A stretch of 64,000 bases of DNA from assembly GCA_038380795.1 (NCBI GenBank), contig CM076269.1, forward strand, positions 1,054,001-1,118,000. Direction: 5' to 3'. The DNA is from Pyrocephalus nanus. Lineage: Eukaryota > Chordata > Aves > Passeriformes > Tyrannidae. Shown here piece after piece: positions 1-12,618 of this stretch. Within the stretch, counting starts at the first letter, position 1. Each line of letters opens with the position of its first letter. The notes beneath the pieces are model-generated. The model made no database searches, was not told the origin of the DNA, and saw nothing but the letters and a program-made list of their open reading frames with translations. A program made the translations under genes and the position numbers.

Positions 1-1430
1 GAGCACACCCAGGAACACGATGACTGCAAGCAAAGGACGGACACAACCTACCATGCAGGAGCCAGCACTGTGAGGTACCCCTGTCCTCCCAGCTGGCTGC
101 ATTTCCCACGTGCCCACCAAGCCCCTAAACCACAGGCACTCCGTGGCCCCCAGGGTGCCCCCAGCCCTGGCACAGAGCGTGCCCTTCCCGGGCAGGGCCA
201 CCAGCACAGCAGCGCTTCCCATGGAGCAGCGGGAGCCCTGCTGCTCCCAGAGTGAATGTCATTTACATGGAGGCATTATAAAGGTTCCCACATGAAAATG
301 CATCTCTGGCATAATCACATCCTTTCAAGTTACTTTTCCTCCCACTTGCTCTAGTCCTTAGGTGAAAGGATAATATTGACAAAAACAGGACAAAAAGATA
401 ACCACAGACTGAAAGCCATGAAAACACCAAGCCATTTACAGTTCTTTTTTTCTAAACTGTAACTCCTCACAGCAACCGGGCAGCCTGAGATCAACTACAC
501 AGGGTAAAACACTTATAATTTATAGCCTAGGGGCTCTTCCATGTTTAAATGGAAGGAGCATGTAAAGAAATACAATATCTTTCTCAGCCCGTCTGTTCTC
601 TGAAATGTCTTCATTAAAATGGAGATTTTGACTTTTTGGCTGTGAATAACAGAAAAAGGACAAACCTGGTTTCCAAGGCTCTTCATCTGCAGACAGCACA
701 CACAGCGCTCCCCCTTCACTCTCACAACCATCACACTTCTGGATCACAGGCAGTTTCTCAGGGCAGGTGGGACCACCTCCAGCTCATGATGATTAGCTAA
801 ATTAGTCCTAATCACACCTCTGCTTTATCATGAAGGAACTGAAAGAATACAGCAGGAATCTGGACCTGCAGGCCAGGGATGATCCCATCCCAGAGGGGTA
901 GCCATGGCAGAGAGCAGCACTGCACACAGGCTGATGACAGCTACGGGTCAGCCACCAGGGAGCTCAGAGTCACCAGCCTGCAGGAAAAAAGGGGTTACCT
1001 CTGGGGTTTTTTTTTCTCTTGTGGAGAGCAGGGCAGTGTGGAAATGTCTCTTATACACTGGCATTCACAGTGTTCCACCAACACTGCAGTTAAAACATAA
1101 CTTGTTCAACAGTCAGATGGACCTGAGTGAATTTTAGAGCACAGTACCAGGAGCTACTTCTCCATACCCCTTGTGAGCCCCAATAAAATTCCCCCGAGCA
1201 CATTTGCTCATTGGGTTCAGCAGCAGCTAACATGTCCCACATGCACAGTTTTCTTCCAGGTAACTCAAAGAAGGGCTGTAATTAAAGGATGAGAGCCAGG
1301 ATGTGTTAACCCCATCTCCCAGCTGTGCAGAGTTGTGAGCACAGTAAGCAAACTGCTTACCCACAGCACTGAAACAGCAGCAAGTCCTCCCACCGCCCCA
1401 CGTATTTTTCATAAGTCCTAACCAAGTAGT
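1..1430. other. Unique noncoding sequence, left edge
   Basis: No gene is supported here. Positions 60-250 and 880-1000 are richer in GC than the surroundings and carry short overlapping open frames that resemble no protein family I know. There is no paired acceptor and donor around any of them. If the leftward gene inferred from the CpG island is real, this stretch lies in one of its introns. Confidence 0.5.
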
Positions 1431-4400
1431 TTTAATAATCTACTAATGCTGCAGCTTTATTTGGTGTACTGGTCATGTATCTATTTAAAATACACACAGA
1501 AATAGCTTACTGGATAGCTTCCAGTAGACCTACTATAAAATTTTCATTTATTTGACTTCGATTCAATTAACATTAGGACTTTGGTAATTTTTTTTTTTAA
1601 ATATATAAAATTGTATCGAACAAAAAGAATAGTTTTCAATAATTTTTCATATATTGAGTGATTATCTGTGGAAAATACGTAAGAACTAAGAAATTTATTG
1701 GTTACAGAATCTTAGCAATTTCTCCCATGCAAAGAGCCATCAATGCGGGAGAAAAAAAGTAAGCCAAATATAATTAAAATAAGCTAAACTTTTCATTTGG
1801 CCATTAATTAGACAGATAATAGAAAGACACTGATTTTGCTGTAAACCACTACATTGTGGTTTGTTTTTTTTTTTTTAATTAAAATCTAAGAGACCATATG
1901 TTCATAAACAGGCTGAAAAGCAGTACTTGTCTTATCATGCCATTGCCTAAACACTGCTGTAAACATCACTGCAATCAGAAATAATATTATGAGAAGTGAA
2001 GGATGTACGGATTGGGTACAGATGGCAGGAGTACAAGCAGTGGTTTGTTCACGGGTACACCTGAAACATCGCACTGGTTTTACGCGCTCCGTTCGGCAGA
2101 TTTCTCACTCCTGAGCCAAGGGCTGCTGATTCCTCGCATCCCATTTGCCAAACACAAAAGCTTTATTAGTCATAACAGCACCGCTGTTCCAGACAGATAC
2201 AAATAATAACAAAAACGAGAAAAGAAGAAAGAGGTTTGCCCCTTCTTCAGGGTTAGCTGTCTGTGGGCAGTTATCTTTGACTTAGCATGCCTTCATTTTT
2301 AATGCACACTACAAATGAAGTGACTACAGTGTGGATTTGTGTTTTGATTTGTTTGTCTTGCAAACAGAAGAATACTGATTTTAAGAAGCCATTCATTACG
2401 GCATTTGTCCAAAAAGAAAACTGATCAATCTTTTATCTTAGTTATATACACATATTCCAAAAACGCTTCAGGAGAGCACGTAAGGCTAACAATTTGGTAA
2501 GAATATTTCTGCATTTATTTTCCTCTTTCAAATGTAGAAACTGTCTTCTAAAACACTCAACAACTTTTAAAATTATATATATATATGCATGTGTGTAAAA
2601 CGAATCCACTGCCGTCTATTTAAGAACTCCGAAAATTAATTACAAATAATTGTAGTATTAAAGCACGGATAAGAAGCTTCACCTCTTACTGAATTTTTAT
2701 GCATTCTTCACCATTTGCTCTAAGCACTGGTTTGTTCTTAGCCAGGGTGTGAGAAGCCAAGCGCTGCCCTCAACAATGCAGTCACAGTTCACGCTCTGCA
2801 ATCGGCTGGAGCTCCACATTCACCGGGGGTGACATTCATCCCTTTGTGTTTGCTTTCCACTCACACACAAAAGACACCATCGCTTTCCACAGTTCAAAAC
2901 CAACGAAAACTGAAGCCAATCTCAGAACCTACAGGAGGCTGTCTAAAATAGAAAGTGTTATTCTTCAGGTCATAATTCCGCTGCCGAACACAAAACTAAA
3001 GACAAAGTTCCCCAGTTTTGCACCGGACACAACATGATAAAGCCATACAAAAATAATGAAAAAAGAAACATTTAAGCCTGTGTGCATGTTTTCAGAAGTG
3101 GAATATTTCATGTTAAAAGAAATATGTACATCTTTCCTTTGGCTTCTGGCAATCAATAGCAATTTAAAACAGGTGGGTGCAGGATCTTTCTATATAAAGT
3201 CTTACATATAGAATTAATCCAAAATATCCAGGCAATGTCATGTCTTGCAAATCCAACCAATACTACCAATGCATGGGTACAATATATGGAACACGTATTG
3301 GAAATGTCTTATACAACAGGAATTGCCATCCATATAACTGCTTCATTTGTAATGACCTTATCATATTGTAAATCAGGGAAAGAAAGTTATTTTTCTTTGT
3401 TTAAACACTCATTAATTCAGTATTTACTGATTATAACTCAAGATACCTTAAAATACGTGGCTGTTTTGTCACACTCTGCCACACAGACTGCAGCACTGCT
3501 CAATGCAGTTATTCATAAATGGCTACACAACCTCATGCATTTTGTTCTATTAAACCCTGTAAGTGCTTTTTATTGACAAAACCTATTTTAGCTTTATTAA
3601 ATATGACTGGTATATTGCTTCTGCCAAATAAGTGAGTATTAATGTCTCACTTTTTTTGTTTCTTTAAAAAACAGATGGAAAATTTTAAGAATTAAGGAAC
3701 AGCTTGAATGTCACTTACACGAAAATTGTACAAGTATGACATTATTGTCACTTTTGTTGCTTGCAGTAATTTTAAAAAGTATCTAAGTTACTTATCACCA
3801 TAAAAACCTGGCACTGATGAAAGAAAATGTGTTACGCTAGGGCTGAAAAAAAAAGGAACATGATTTTACTGAAGGAGGCTCTTCCAATGCAGCAACTAAA
3901 TTGCCATTGTTCCACCTTCAAACTGCAAGGGTGTTACAAACTGTATCTCAATCCCAGCTCCATTATCCTCGCAGCAGAACTGAAGTGACCTGCACGTGTT
4001 GATTCTCACATTGTACGGCAATCTCCACCGAATGGAACAACTTGGGCAACATCCTCACCTCGCCAGGAGAGAAAAAGACACATTGTGTAAAGAAAGATTA
4101 TGTCCATCACCTCCCCATAATGCCTCAACGAGATTAAATTAACAAACCTCTCTCTCTCCATCATGACTAATACATCAGCATTTTCCCACGCAGAAAACAT
4201 GACACAACTTTTCAACTCCAAGGGCCCATCAAAGTGTCTATGGAAGACATCACTTCTATATTTCCTGTAAATCTCACCACTATAATCCTATTGGAGTGTA
4301 ATTGCTGTGGCTAATATTCTTACCCTGTTATGAAAATGCTCAACGTAAATGTGGCACTGAGTTGTTAAGATAATACATGATCATGCTGTGAGAGGGTAAT

Positions 4401-5300
4401 ACCTATACAATAGCCCTTGCCAATACCATAAATCTCTTTATTGGACAACAACCTATTACAGGAGATCTACTTAACTGTTTCCCTACTTAGAGGGCCATTT
4501 GGTGTTACAATAACAAGCTGACTTTTCACATTAGCAAGGATTAGCCAGTATAAATAATAAATCGACACGGAGTTGCACCTTTCCTGGTGTTTTAAAAGAG
4601 AGTCCAAACTAAATCCCCGAGACCACGTTGGGCTGAACATATGTTAACTTTAAAGTTCTCTGTTAGTTTAAACTAACAAACCTCCCCCCCAAACATCAAC
4701 TGAACCAATTCATGCCCCAGATTTATTGCAGGAGAGCATGTCACAGAGAGCTGTTTCTGCCTTATGGAATGTGCATGCATACTGCTTTACTTCCCAACAT
4801 CATAACAAATCATCCTTGAATTTACTGAAACATCTTAAAGTAAAATGATCACCACCACTTTCCAGAGACAAATAGCACAGAATTCATCTAAGTACCATCT
4901 ATTTTGCCTCTTGCTCAGCAACCAAAACGGTATTATAAAAGAATTATTTTCTTCTCTAAAGTTTTAACTTTTCGAAGGACAACACACTTTCATCATCCAG
5001 AGAACTGCAATACAAATTATAAGGCATTCAACACACCACATCATTTGTTTCACTGTGCTAGATGAAGGAAATATCACTATCTGAAATGCGTATTTCTGAC
5101 TCTTCGAGCTAATTTTCACGTTAAAATTTACAAATAAACTTAGGCTATGACATTACTTGCTCTCCGTTGTATTTACCAAAGCTTAAAGAGAGAAATCCTT
5201 ACGATTGTTTGTTTGCTTTATCAATAATATTTGGATGAAACTCACTCACCTTTTTATATTATAAATAGAGAAAAAGCAAAGTAAAGAGTCGGCCTTGCAT
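1431..5300. other. AT-rich unique sequence, probably intronic
   Basis: Mostly single-copy AT-rich DNA with scattered T runs (for example near 1590 and 1863-1876) and a short TA run near 2572-2586. No interspersed repeat is recognisable. A 113-codon open frame on the + strand (3235-3576) has no known domain and no convincing splice sites. The part from about 4250 to 4720 has many TAAT and ATAAA cores and no low-complexity sequence, the look of vertebrate conserved noncoding DNA, though conservation cannot be judged from one sequence. Confidence 0.45.
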
Positions 5301-5357
5301 CTGCAGTCACCTTGATTATGATTCAGAGCACTGCTTGCACAAATAGAAAAGACTTAC

Positions 5358-5468
5358 CCACTGCTTTTTGCTAGCACACTCCCTGCCCGGGGTGCAGCCA
5401 GGACCTGAGAGGACTCTGCTGTCTCTCTCGTGCTGACAGGACATTTTTAGGATCTGAGAAGGCAGTTT
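5358..5468 (-). other. Candidate minus-strand internal exon (111 bp, phase 0)
   Basis: On the minus strand an acceptor ending TTTTTGTTGCAG precedes 5468, and a strong donor (CAGTGG followed by GTAAGT) follows 5358. Between them are 111 bases, 37 codons, open in one frame without stops. A single ATG lies inside, giving a frame that begins MSCQHERDSRVLSG. The segment is clearly richer in G+C than its AT-rich neighbourhood, as exons often are. It lies 277 bp downstream, in minus-strand order, of another candidate exon that is also in phase 0. I do not recognise the peptide, so it could be a coding cassette, a 5' UTR exon or a lncRNA exon. Decoy splice sites are common, so confidence is moderate to low. 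Confidence 0.33.
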
Positions 5469-5745
5469 CTGCAACAAAAATCTGCTTCCCGTCACACAGA
5501 GTACCAAAACCGTCCTCCTGCACCTCGACAGGCAAGAACTGTTTTTCCTCAGTTGCTTCTCAGGTTTTTTTTATAAAAAGACACTTCTTTGAAATACGAA
5601 GTACTGTTGAAGTCAGCTTTTGCTTACTAATGTTTTACAATTTTTGCCCACTGTTATTTACTGTTACTGATGGACAGTCTTTTTAAAAGCTGCCTTGCAG
5701 AGCCTTTCTGCTCTGCCTAACAGAGAGAAATGAAATTGTACTTAC

Positions 5746-5805
5746 TGGAAACAATTCAGCTCGGAATGCCTTGATTACTCTGATTATCTCATATACAAGC
5801 TCCCT
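5746..5805 (-). other. Candidate minus-strand microexon (60 bp, phase 0)
   Basis: Read on the minus strand, a pyrimidine-rich tract ending TTATTATTACCTGCAG leads into exactly 60 bases and then the donor CCA followed by GTAAGTAC. The 60 bases are 20 codons in one open frame, RELVYEIIRVIKAFRAELFP; both other frames contain stops. The peptide has helix-like composition, with alternating hydrophobic and charged residues, but I cannot assign it to a family. Together with the phase-0 candidate at 5358-5468 it could form part of a transcript that starts in the CpG island near 15 kb. It could also be a fortuitous splice-site pair in an intron. Confidence 0.35.
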
Positions 5806-6067
5806 CTGCAGGTAATAATAAGAATGAGCAAAAATATGTGAAAAATGTGGGTAACAGCCGGCACAGGAAACCAAATAATCAGTCATCATTTTACAGAAAC
5901 TCCCCCAGAAATCCTTCTCCAATGTTACCCAACATAAGGAGTTAACACAGAAAACAGTCTTCTTTTTTTTTTTTTTTCCCAGCTCTGGGTCTCTTCTTGT
6001 CCCCTTGCAAAAGATAAACATTCAGCCTTTTTTCTTCCTAAATGTTAAACTAAATGCTCTCAGTTTG

Positions 6068-6123
6068 GAAAAAAAAAAGAAAAAGAAAAAAGACAGGAAA
6101 AGAAAGAAATCAAAGAAAAAAAA
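6068..6123 (+). repeat. Purine-rich (GA/A) low-complexity tract
   Basis: About 55 bases almost entirely A and G, made of A runs broken by single Gs. It is simple sequence, and the lysine-rich open frame through it is an artefact. Confidence 0.85.
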
Positions 6124-6554
6124 TTGCTCTGCTTATCCAGAACTGAACAGAAATGAAAGACCACCCCAAAGAAAACAAATTCATCCTACCTGATGCCTCT
6201 CCCTAACCCGAAATCAAACAAACAGCAGCATCCCTCATTTTATTTACTGCTGGGAGAGAAAACCCAATGCCACTTTTGGATACAATTACACATGCACTCC
6301 ACCAAAGTTTAAAATGCAATTAAAATGAATGGTAAGTTACCTTGAAAATTAAAAAATAAAAAACGATCCCTACCAACTTAGATGAAACCATGAAGTAACA
6401 ATACAGTTTTCATCCAACTGGAGGCAGATGTTTTTCTTCCAAAAGACATTACCCTTAGAATGTCTTATGCTTTTTCACTATAGTAGCAAGAGCTTTATAG
6501 ACAAAAATCCCTTCAAAGCAAATGGGGAAAAGCTTCAGTGAGGGAAGCTCACTA

Positions 6555-6612
6555 TAAATATATACATATATAAATATATAATATATAAAATATATATATA
6601 ACATATAAATAT
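6555..6612. repeat. Imperfect TA/TAAA low-complexity tract
   Basis: Nearly pure A/T sequence of repeated ATATA and TAAATATA blocks with a few C interruptions. It is a degenerate AT microsatellite. Confidence 0.8.
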
Positions 6613-6914
6613 TAAGTACATCATAATTAAGCCTTCATCCTCTCCAACCTTCCGCACACAGCAAGAACTGGGCAGCCATCAGGCAGCTTTAATCTCTCCT
6701 CTGACACGGAGAGAACGAAGGTGTGCCCGTAGTTTTGTTTCTCCTGCAGAGCCAAACCTCACTTTCTGCCGGGAGTGCCATCAGAACCACCAAGAACACG
6801 CACAGAATAAACACCCACACGCAGGGTATACAGTCACAGATGCACTGTGTCACTGGGCTTCTACTGGAAAAACAAATTCCAAAATACAGCCTTTCAAGGT
6901 TTTGGGGTCAGCTT

Positions 6915-6916
<2 letters not shown>

Positions 6917-6945
<29 letters not shown>

Positions 6946-6949
6946 AAAC
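6917..6949 (+). repeat. (TAAA)n microsatellite
   Basis: Roughly eight uninterrupted TAAA units directly after an A-rich stretch. It is likely to vary in length between individuals. Confidence 0.95.
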
Positions 6950-8202
6950 CACTCGTGATATTCCAGTATGGCTACAGCCATTACATGGGATAAATGTAGG
7001 ACAAATTTTGGGTGTTCACTTCAGGCTGATGAGACTGCTGCATGCAGAGCTCTTCTTTGCTGCTGGAATGCCTTTAAGAGTTGGATCAGTTACTATCAGA
7101 TACTATTACACACGTCCTCAAATGAGGAGAAGAATAAGGAAGTAAAGAAAGCAGGGAAAAAAATTACATATTGGAGATATGATGCTCTAATCAAGCACGG
7201 GTAAGATGACAGCCTGAAGGGCAAAAGGATTTCTTCTCACTTTCAAATTATGTCAACCAGCACCTCCCCTCCCTCCTCAAAACAACTCCCAGCCTCAGCC
7301 CATTTTCCTGGCACAGCAGCTTCGACAGAAACACACCACAGCTGAGGCACCTTCTCTACTTTAAGCACTTTATACTGATTTACACAAGAATCAGCCTCAC
7401 CGATTGACAGTCTGCATTTAAGAAATACCTACTAGGCTGAGGTAAATAAAAACTGCTGGAGAAACTGCCCTTCGACATTTATGTGACAAATTTACCAACA
7501 AAATAGTCATGAATTGGTCTTCTGCAGAACAGTCATTTTGTTCAAAATGAAAATGCAATCTTTATTCATTCTGGGAAAGCAAGGTTTTCCAAATCGGTCA
7601 CTTCACACAGAAAAACTCCACAAAATAGTCCAACAGTCTAATGAAAGGATGCCTGGATCAGACGGAAAAGAATTCTGCCTACCATCAACACAGGCATCAG
7701 GAATTTGCCAGAGAAATGCAGAGTCAACAGCAGAACTTGTTCTCAGAAATATTTTCTTAAAATGGCACTTTATTTAGAAGCAACGCTGCCTACTGCAAGG
7801 GAATTGTTTCTGAGCACTCTCACCCCGGCACAGACTGCTATGCTGTTAAAGATTAAAAATATGATCCTGTGCGAGGATATCCAGAAAAGTGAACTGGAGT
7901 GTCCTCCTGGTCCGTGATGGCTCTCCAGCACTGCTCCCACAGGGTGCTCTGAGCAGCAGCAAAGCAAGTACGACACCCAGAACAAGGTCGGTCATCCCCT
8001 CCCCAGCTGGCAGAAACAACTTTTAACAGTAATCGGCATTATTACTCTGTCACCCGCGCTCAGAGCAGGAATCGCTGTGAGGTGCTGGCTGATGGGAAAA
8101 CACCAACAGAGGGCACAAAGGAAAAAGCAGCAGCCCAACCTAAACCAGAGACTGGGGCTTTCATCACATCCAGAGGCAACCGAATAAACAGGGGCAGTCC
8201 AA

Positions 8203-8221
8203 TTTTTTTTTGGGGGGGGGG
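8203..8221 (+). repeat. Abutting T9 and G10 homopolymers
   Basis: Nine T are followed immediately by ten G, with no intervening base. This is simple sequence and also a likely place for base-count error. Confidence 0.85.
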
Positions 8222-11200
8222 AATTATCCAGAGACAGGCTGGTTTTGCTGCTCCTTTGCCGGTATCCCCGATTTACCCCAGCTGCAGAACAAACCCCACC
8301 GTGCCCGCAGGAGCTCGCCCCATCCCCACTGCAGGCACCCCAAAAGGGCCCGAGACACCGCAAAATTCCCCTCTGCCACGCAAGGCATGAACACTCCCAC
8401 GCAGATCTCTGCACCAGGACACCCCTAATTTAGGCATTAACATATTTAACACGCTTTTATCCGTGCAGTTATCAGAACTGGGGATCTCAAATAGCACTCT
8501 TCGTTCCTGAGACTTCATTCCAGCTTTTGTACAGCTCGTTGTGGCCAAGGAACACATCATTAGCGTGGTATAAAAACACTCGTACACATTGATCAGTGCC
8601 AGGTCAATCTGTGCCACAGTTTAAAAATCTGTGCCCCATTTTCCCCCCTATATTGCCGGTTTTGAGAAAGGAAGTACCTTTCTTGGGCGATAAACACATT
8701 GTAAAACACTGCTAAAGTAAAAAAACACAGTCATTTCAGAGTTAGGGAGTGCACCAAGGGACAAAACAGGCAGACCCAGACTCCACTGTATTTGTACGAG
8801 GAAATGGCATAAGATAAATCTCCTATGACAAAAAACTGCATTACGTTAAAAGGAAAATATTCCTAATATTGCGTCTCCAAAAGAAACACAAGGAGCTTCT
8901 CACCAGCTCTAACTAGATTTCCTCTGAAGATAGCTGCGCTCCCCACCGAACACAGACACTGATACTTAAATCTTTTTGTGTAAATGTTAGTGTTTATAAT
9001 GTGCTCCTGAGAGATTGAGATTAGGAAAAAAAAAAATAACCACACAACCAAGACAGGCCCTATTTTTCTCAGCCCATGATCACTTGTCAAGCCATGATTA
9101 ATGCTGTGCTCTGTAGAGGGAGACATTACATCTAGGCTACAACAGACCTAAATTTTACCCTAAGGCAGGAGTCTGATTTAAACATCTCTATTCAAAGTGA
9201 CATTTGTCCTCTCTTTTCAACCAGTTTCCTCTGAAATTCCAGTAAACCGACTTTGTGACCTACAAATGGTCCATTGATTCTAACTTGTCGCGTTGCCTGT
9301 CCTTGTAGCAAAGTTAGTTTTGGTGACTGAATGAAGCAAGATGTTATGCATTCAAGAAAAATACAGGAGCAGAGTCCATTAGGTGCTCTATTAAATGCAC
9401 GGCTGGATAACAACGACTAGAATTTATGGCTGTAAGGATTCCAGCTTACACAGAACACCTAAAGATGAATGCTGAGGTCAACACTAAAAATCAGAAAATA
9501 TTTTTATAGTCAGAAGTAACAATGGCCTTCCTATTCTGAGGTGATGAGCAAAGATATCTCTTTTGTGTTACAGACAAGAACATGGGCATCGTCAGAGCCA
9601 CCCTGAAAAGTAATTACATTTTATCTCCTGCCTTTCACTCTGAAATGTCTGCTAAGGTATTTACATTTGTCTGTTACAAGAACAACAAGAGAAAAAAACT
9701 AGTTGTTATCACTTATCTCAAGTAAATACTATTTCTCCAGTGAATGGTGGCATTCCATCTATTTTATGAAGTTATTGTTAGATGCTCCGATTTGTCTGTA
9801 ACTGCTATTGAAGGAATAAAAATAAGACATGCTTATACCTTATAAAGAAATAGACAAATAGCAGACCTGGATATGCAGAATAGTCAATATCCTTCTTACT
9901 GAACATGAAACATGGCAGCATTTGATAATATTAAGCAATTTTGACAGTGCTGGCAAGTTCCTACTAGCCAAAGTAATCTTATTTCTGGTGCTTTTCAGGG
10001 TAAATTGATTTTTTTCCCCTCCTCTTAGCCGCTCTGATAATTGAACAAATGTATACAAGAGTGATGGGATTTTACTCAGCAGACAACACACAAAACATTC
10101 CCCAAACACGAAGTACTTTGCCCATAAAAAACGAATTTTTGCTGTAATCAAGCAAACTGTACCTAAGCTTGCTTTGTGCCAGGGTAACAATCACCAGCGC
10201 TTTGCCAGAGACTGCACTCCACCTGCAGGTGTTCAGCACTGTGCCTGCTTCAGTCGGGCTGCAACGCTTTTCACCAGTATGCCTTTCTAAATAATTTGGA
10301 TAATGGCAAGCTAGAGCTGCTTGAATCATTACAGTGCCTTCTGATAATCAAAAAGGAAGAATTCATGGCATACTCCTATTACATATTCTTCTAAAGCCCA
10401 TAAAATACTCCATTTAACGTGACAATCCATAACCTGGAGACGCTACGATTCTCCATTTGAAGACTCTCCCCTTCCCAGGGACTCAGTTCCTGGTTAACCA
10501 TCAGTCTGCATCCCGAGAAGGCTGCCTGGCCAGAGCACACCCTGAGTGTATCCCTGTAACCAAATCGTGATATGAAGCGACACAACCTGCCCAGTCTATG
10601 CTGCAGGAACACACCTCGTGCACTACAGGCTGAAAAAAAACCAGGAATCCAAGAAAATTAGCCACTGAAGAGGGCTTTAAACCTGTCATCCTTCACCTTT
10701 CAAATGAAGAACGTTAAAAAGAATCCCACTTGTTAAATAAAGACTGGAAGTATTTTCTACACCTGGTATGTATTCACATTAAATTGCAAGTTACCAGTAT
10801 TCCAGAGCCACCTGCTACTTTTATTTTAAAAAGGGCTGGAAACAAAATGCAGTTATCTTTTTTAAAACTATTTAAATATTAAACACGACTGTTAAGAGTA
10901 TTGAGAATGGCCTTAAAATAGCTTGTTGTTCTTCCAGTTTTCTTGACATCCAATTACAACCCTGATGGTTTAAATCTTTTACTTGTTTCAAACTGAGGGT
11001 TTTAAAAAATAACAGACAGCCTTTAAGTTTAAAAGCTGCACATAAATACTTAAAAAGGTGAAATTCTTGCAATTTCAAATCTCTTTCGTACATCACAAAG
11101 ATCAATCCTAAAAAAAATGCCTGGAAAAGGGTGTGTTTAACGTGGCACCTCCAAGTAACGTGACTGACTGTAAATCTGCCTGGCCTGGGCTCTGAAGGAT

Positions 11201-12323
11201 TTTGCTTCATTAACTGACTGCTTGTCTGCCTCTGCATGAACATGAGTTCCATTATACACCAGACATGGTTTAACTTCTTCACTTGCAGTTGACCAGGTAA
11301 AAATCACTACTTGTTACGTACCAATCCACAGATATTTATCCGTGGATATGCAGAGCAGACAGAGCATTTTTTTATATAAAATATCTCCAACCAGTTACTG
11401 GTACGTTATTCATTAGTAGTAATATTACTATTACCAGACATGGTGCTCTCTGCAAGAGCCGTATTATAAGTTAACATTATTTTCTTACATGTATGTCAAC
11501 ATCTTGGGTGGACACAGGATGAGCAAGGACTTGGAAATACAAAAACTTTTAGTCCAAATTTCAGTAAAAACTTAGGACTGTGTTTCTGTTCTCTCTAAAC
11601 ATCAAACAGTTCTTTCTACTGTATGGTTATTATGATTTAGATAAATTTATGACAGTACCTAGAAATGAATTTCAAATATAACTTTGGTAAGAACTTGGCC
11701 TAACTAGAGACTTCTCTCTCCAAAATCCTTAAGTGAAAATTGTGGACCTTTCTAAAAAGCTGTCATTCAAAACTATAGCATTTTTTCTTCATTTTAACTA
11801 TTCTCATTAAAAAAAAAAAAACAAACCAAACTCTTAATCAAAGTTTCGTGCCTACATATCACATTTTCAGAAAATCAATCATATTATTACATACTATTAA
11901 CCATAAAGACTACAAACGCCCAAGACTTGCTTATTTAAATTTTAATAAGGTGCTTCCTTACTAGAGACTGGAATTCCTGAGTAACCCCCTTTCCTGACTT
12001 TATGCGTTAAAGGCAATAAGAGATAAATAAAACATTGAGAAAGCTTCTGAAGTGATCAAATAAGAACTAACTAAGCAAACTTTGGGTTTTTTTAAAGCTC
12101 TCCTCTTGCTCATTTTAAGAAGGGAAACACCCAGAAGCCTGGTGTTAATGTCTCTGCTGATTGTGAAAATTGCAGCAATAAAAACTCCAACTGCTTGTTT
12201 TAAATTAAGACTTGCAAGACTACATGTGAGATCTGTATCTTTACATTAGTTTTTATAACATTTGGAAGTTTAGTTGCCTGCTTTGATGTTGGTCTATTAA
12301 TGAGCAGGGGAGCCAAAAGCCAG

Positions 12324-12339
12324 AAAAAAAAAAAAAAAA
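12324..12339 (+). repeat. Poly(A) run
   Basis: Sixteen consecutive A residues with no recognisable retroposon body before them, so a plain homopolymer rather than a mapped insertion tail. Confidence 0.85.
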
Positions 12340-12587
12340 GTTTACTGGAAATTCTCAAGTCAAAACCTGAAGTAATTGGTTTGTTCTACCCCACATGATT
12401 CAACATCCTGGTTCCCCCAACTACGAGCTCCCTGAGCTATCTGAACGTCTACGCTCTTTTACTGTTGCCAACACATAGTAACCCACAGTGATTGAAAATG
12501 GCAGCTGAAGTGCTGCTGCAGCACATTAATTTTTCTCTAAGTGGTCCAATTTTGTCATCTGAATGTCGAAAATCTTCTTTCCACTAC

Positions 12588-12618
12588 TTTTTTTTTCTTT
12601 TTTCTTTTTTTTTTTTTT
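12588..12618 (+). repeat. T-rich tract
   Basis: About 30 bases of T interrupted twice by C. No retroposon body is recognisable on either side. Confidence 0.85.

Noticed and set aside
8630..8710. 35-bp minus-strand microexon between TTTTTTTACTTTAG and a GTACTT donor
   Set aside because: Donor is weak, the segment is very short and has no compositional contrast with its flanks.
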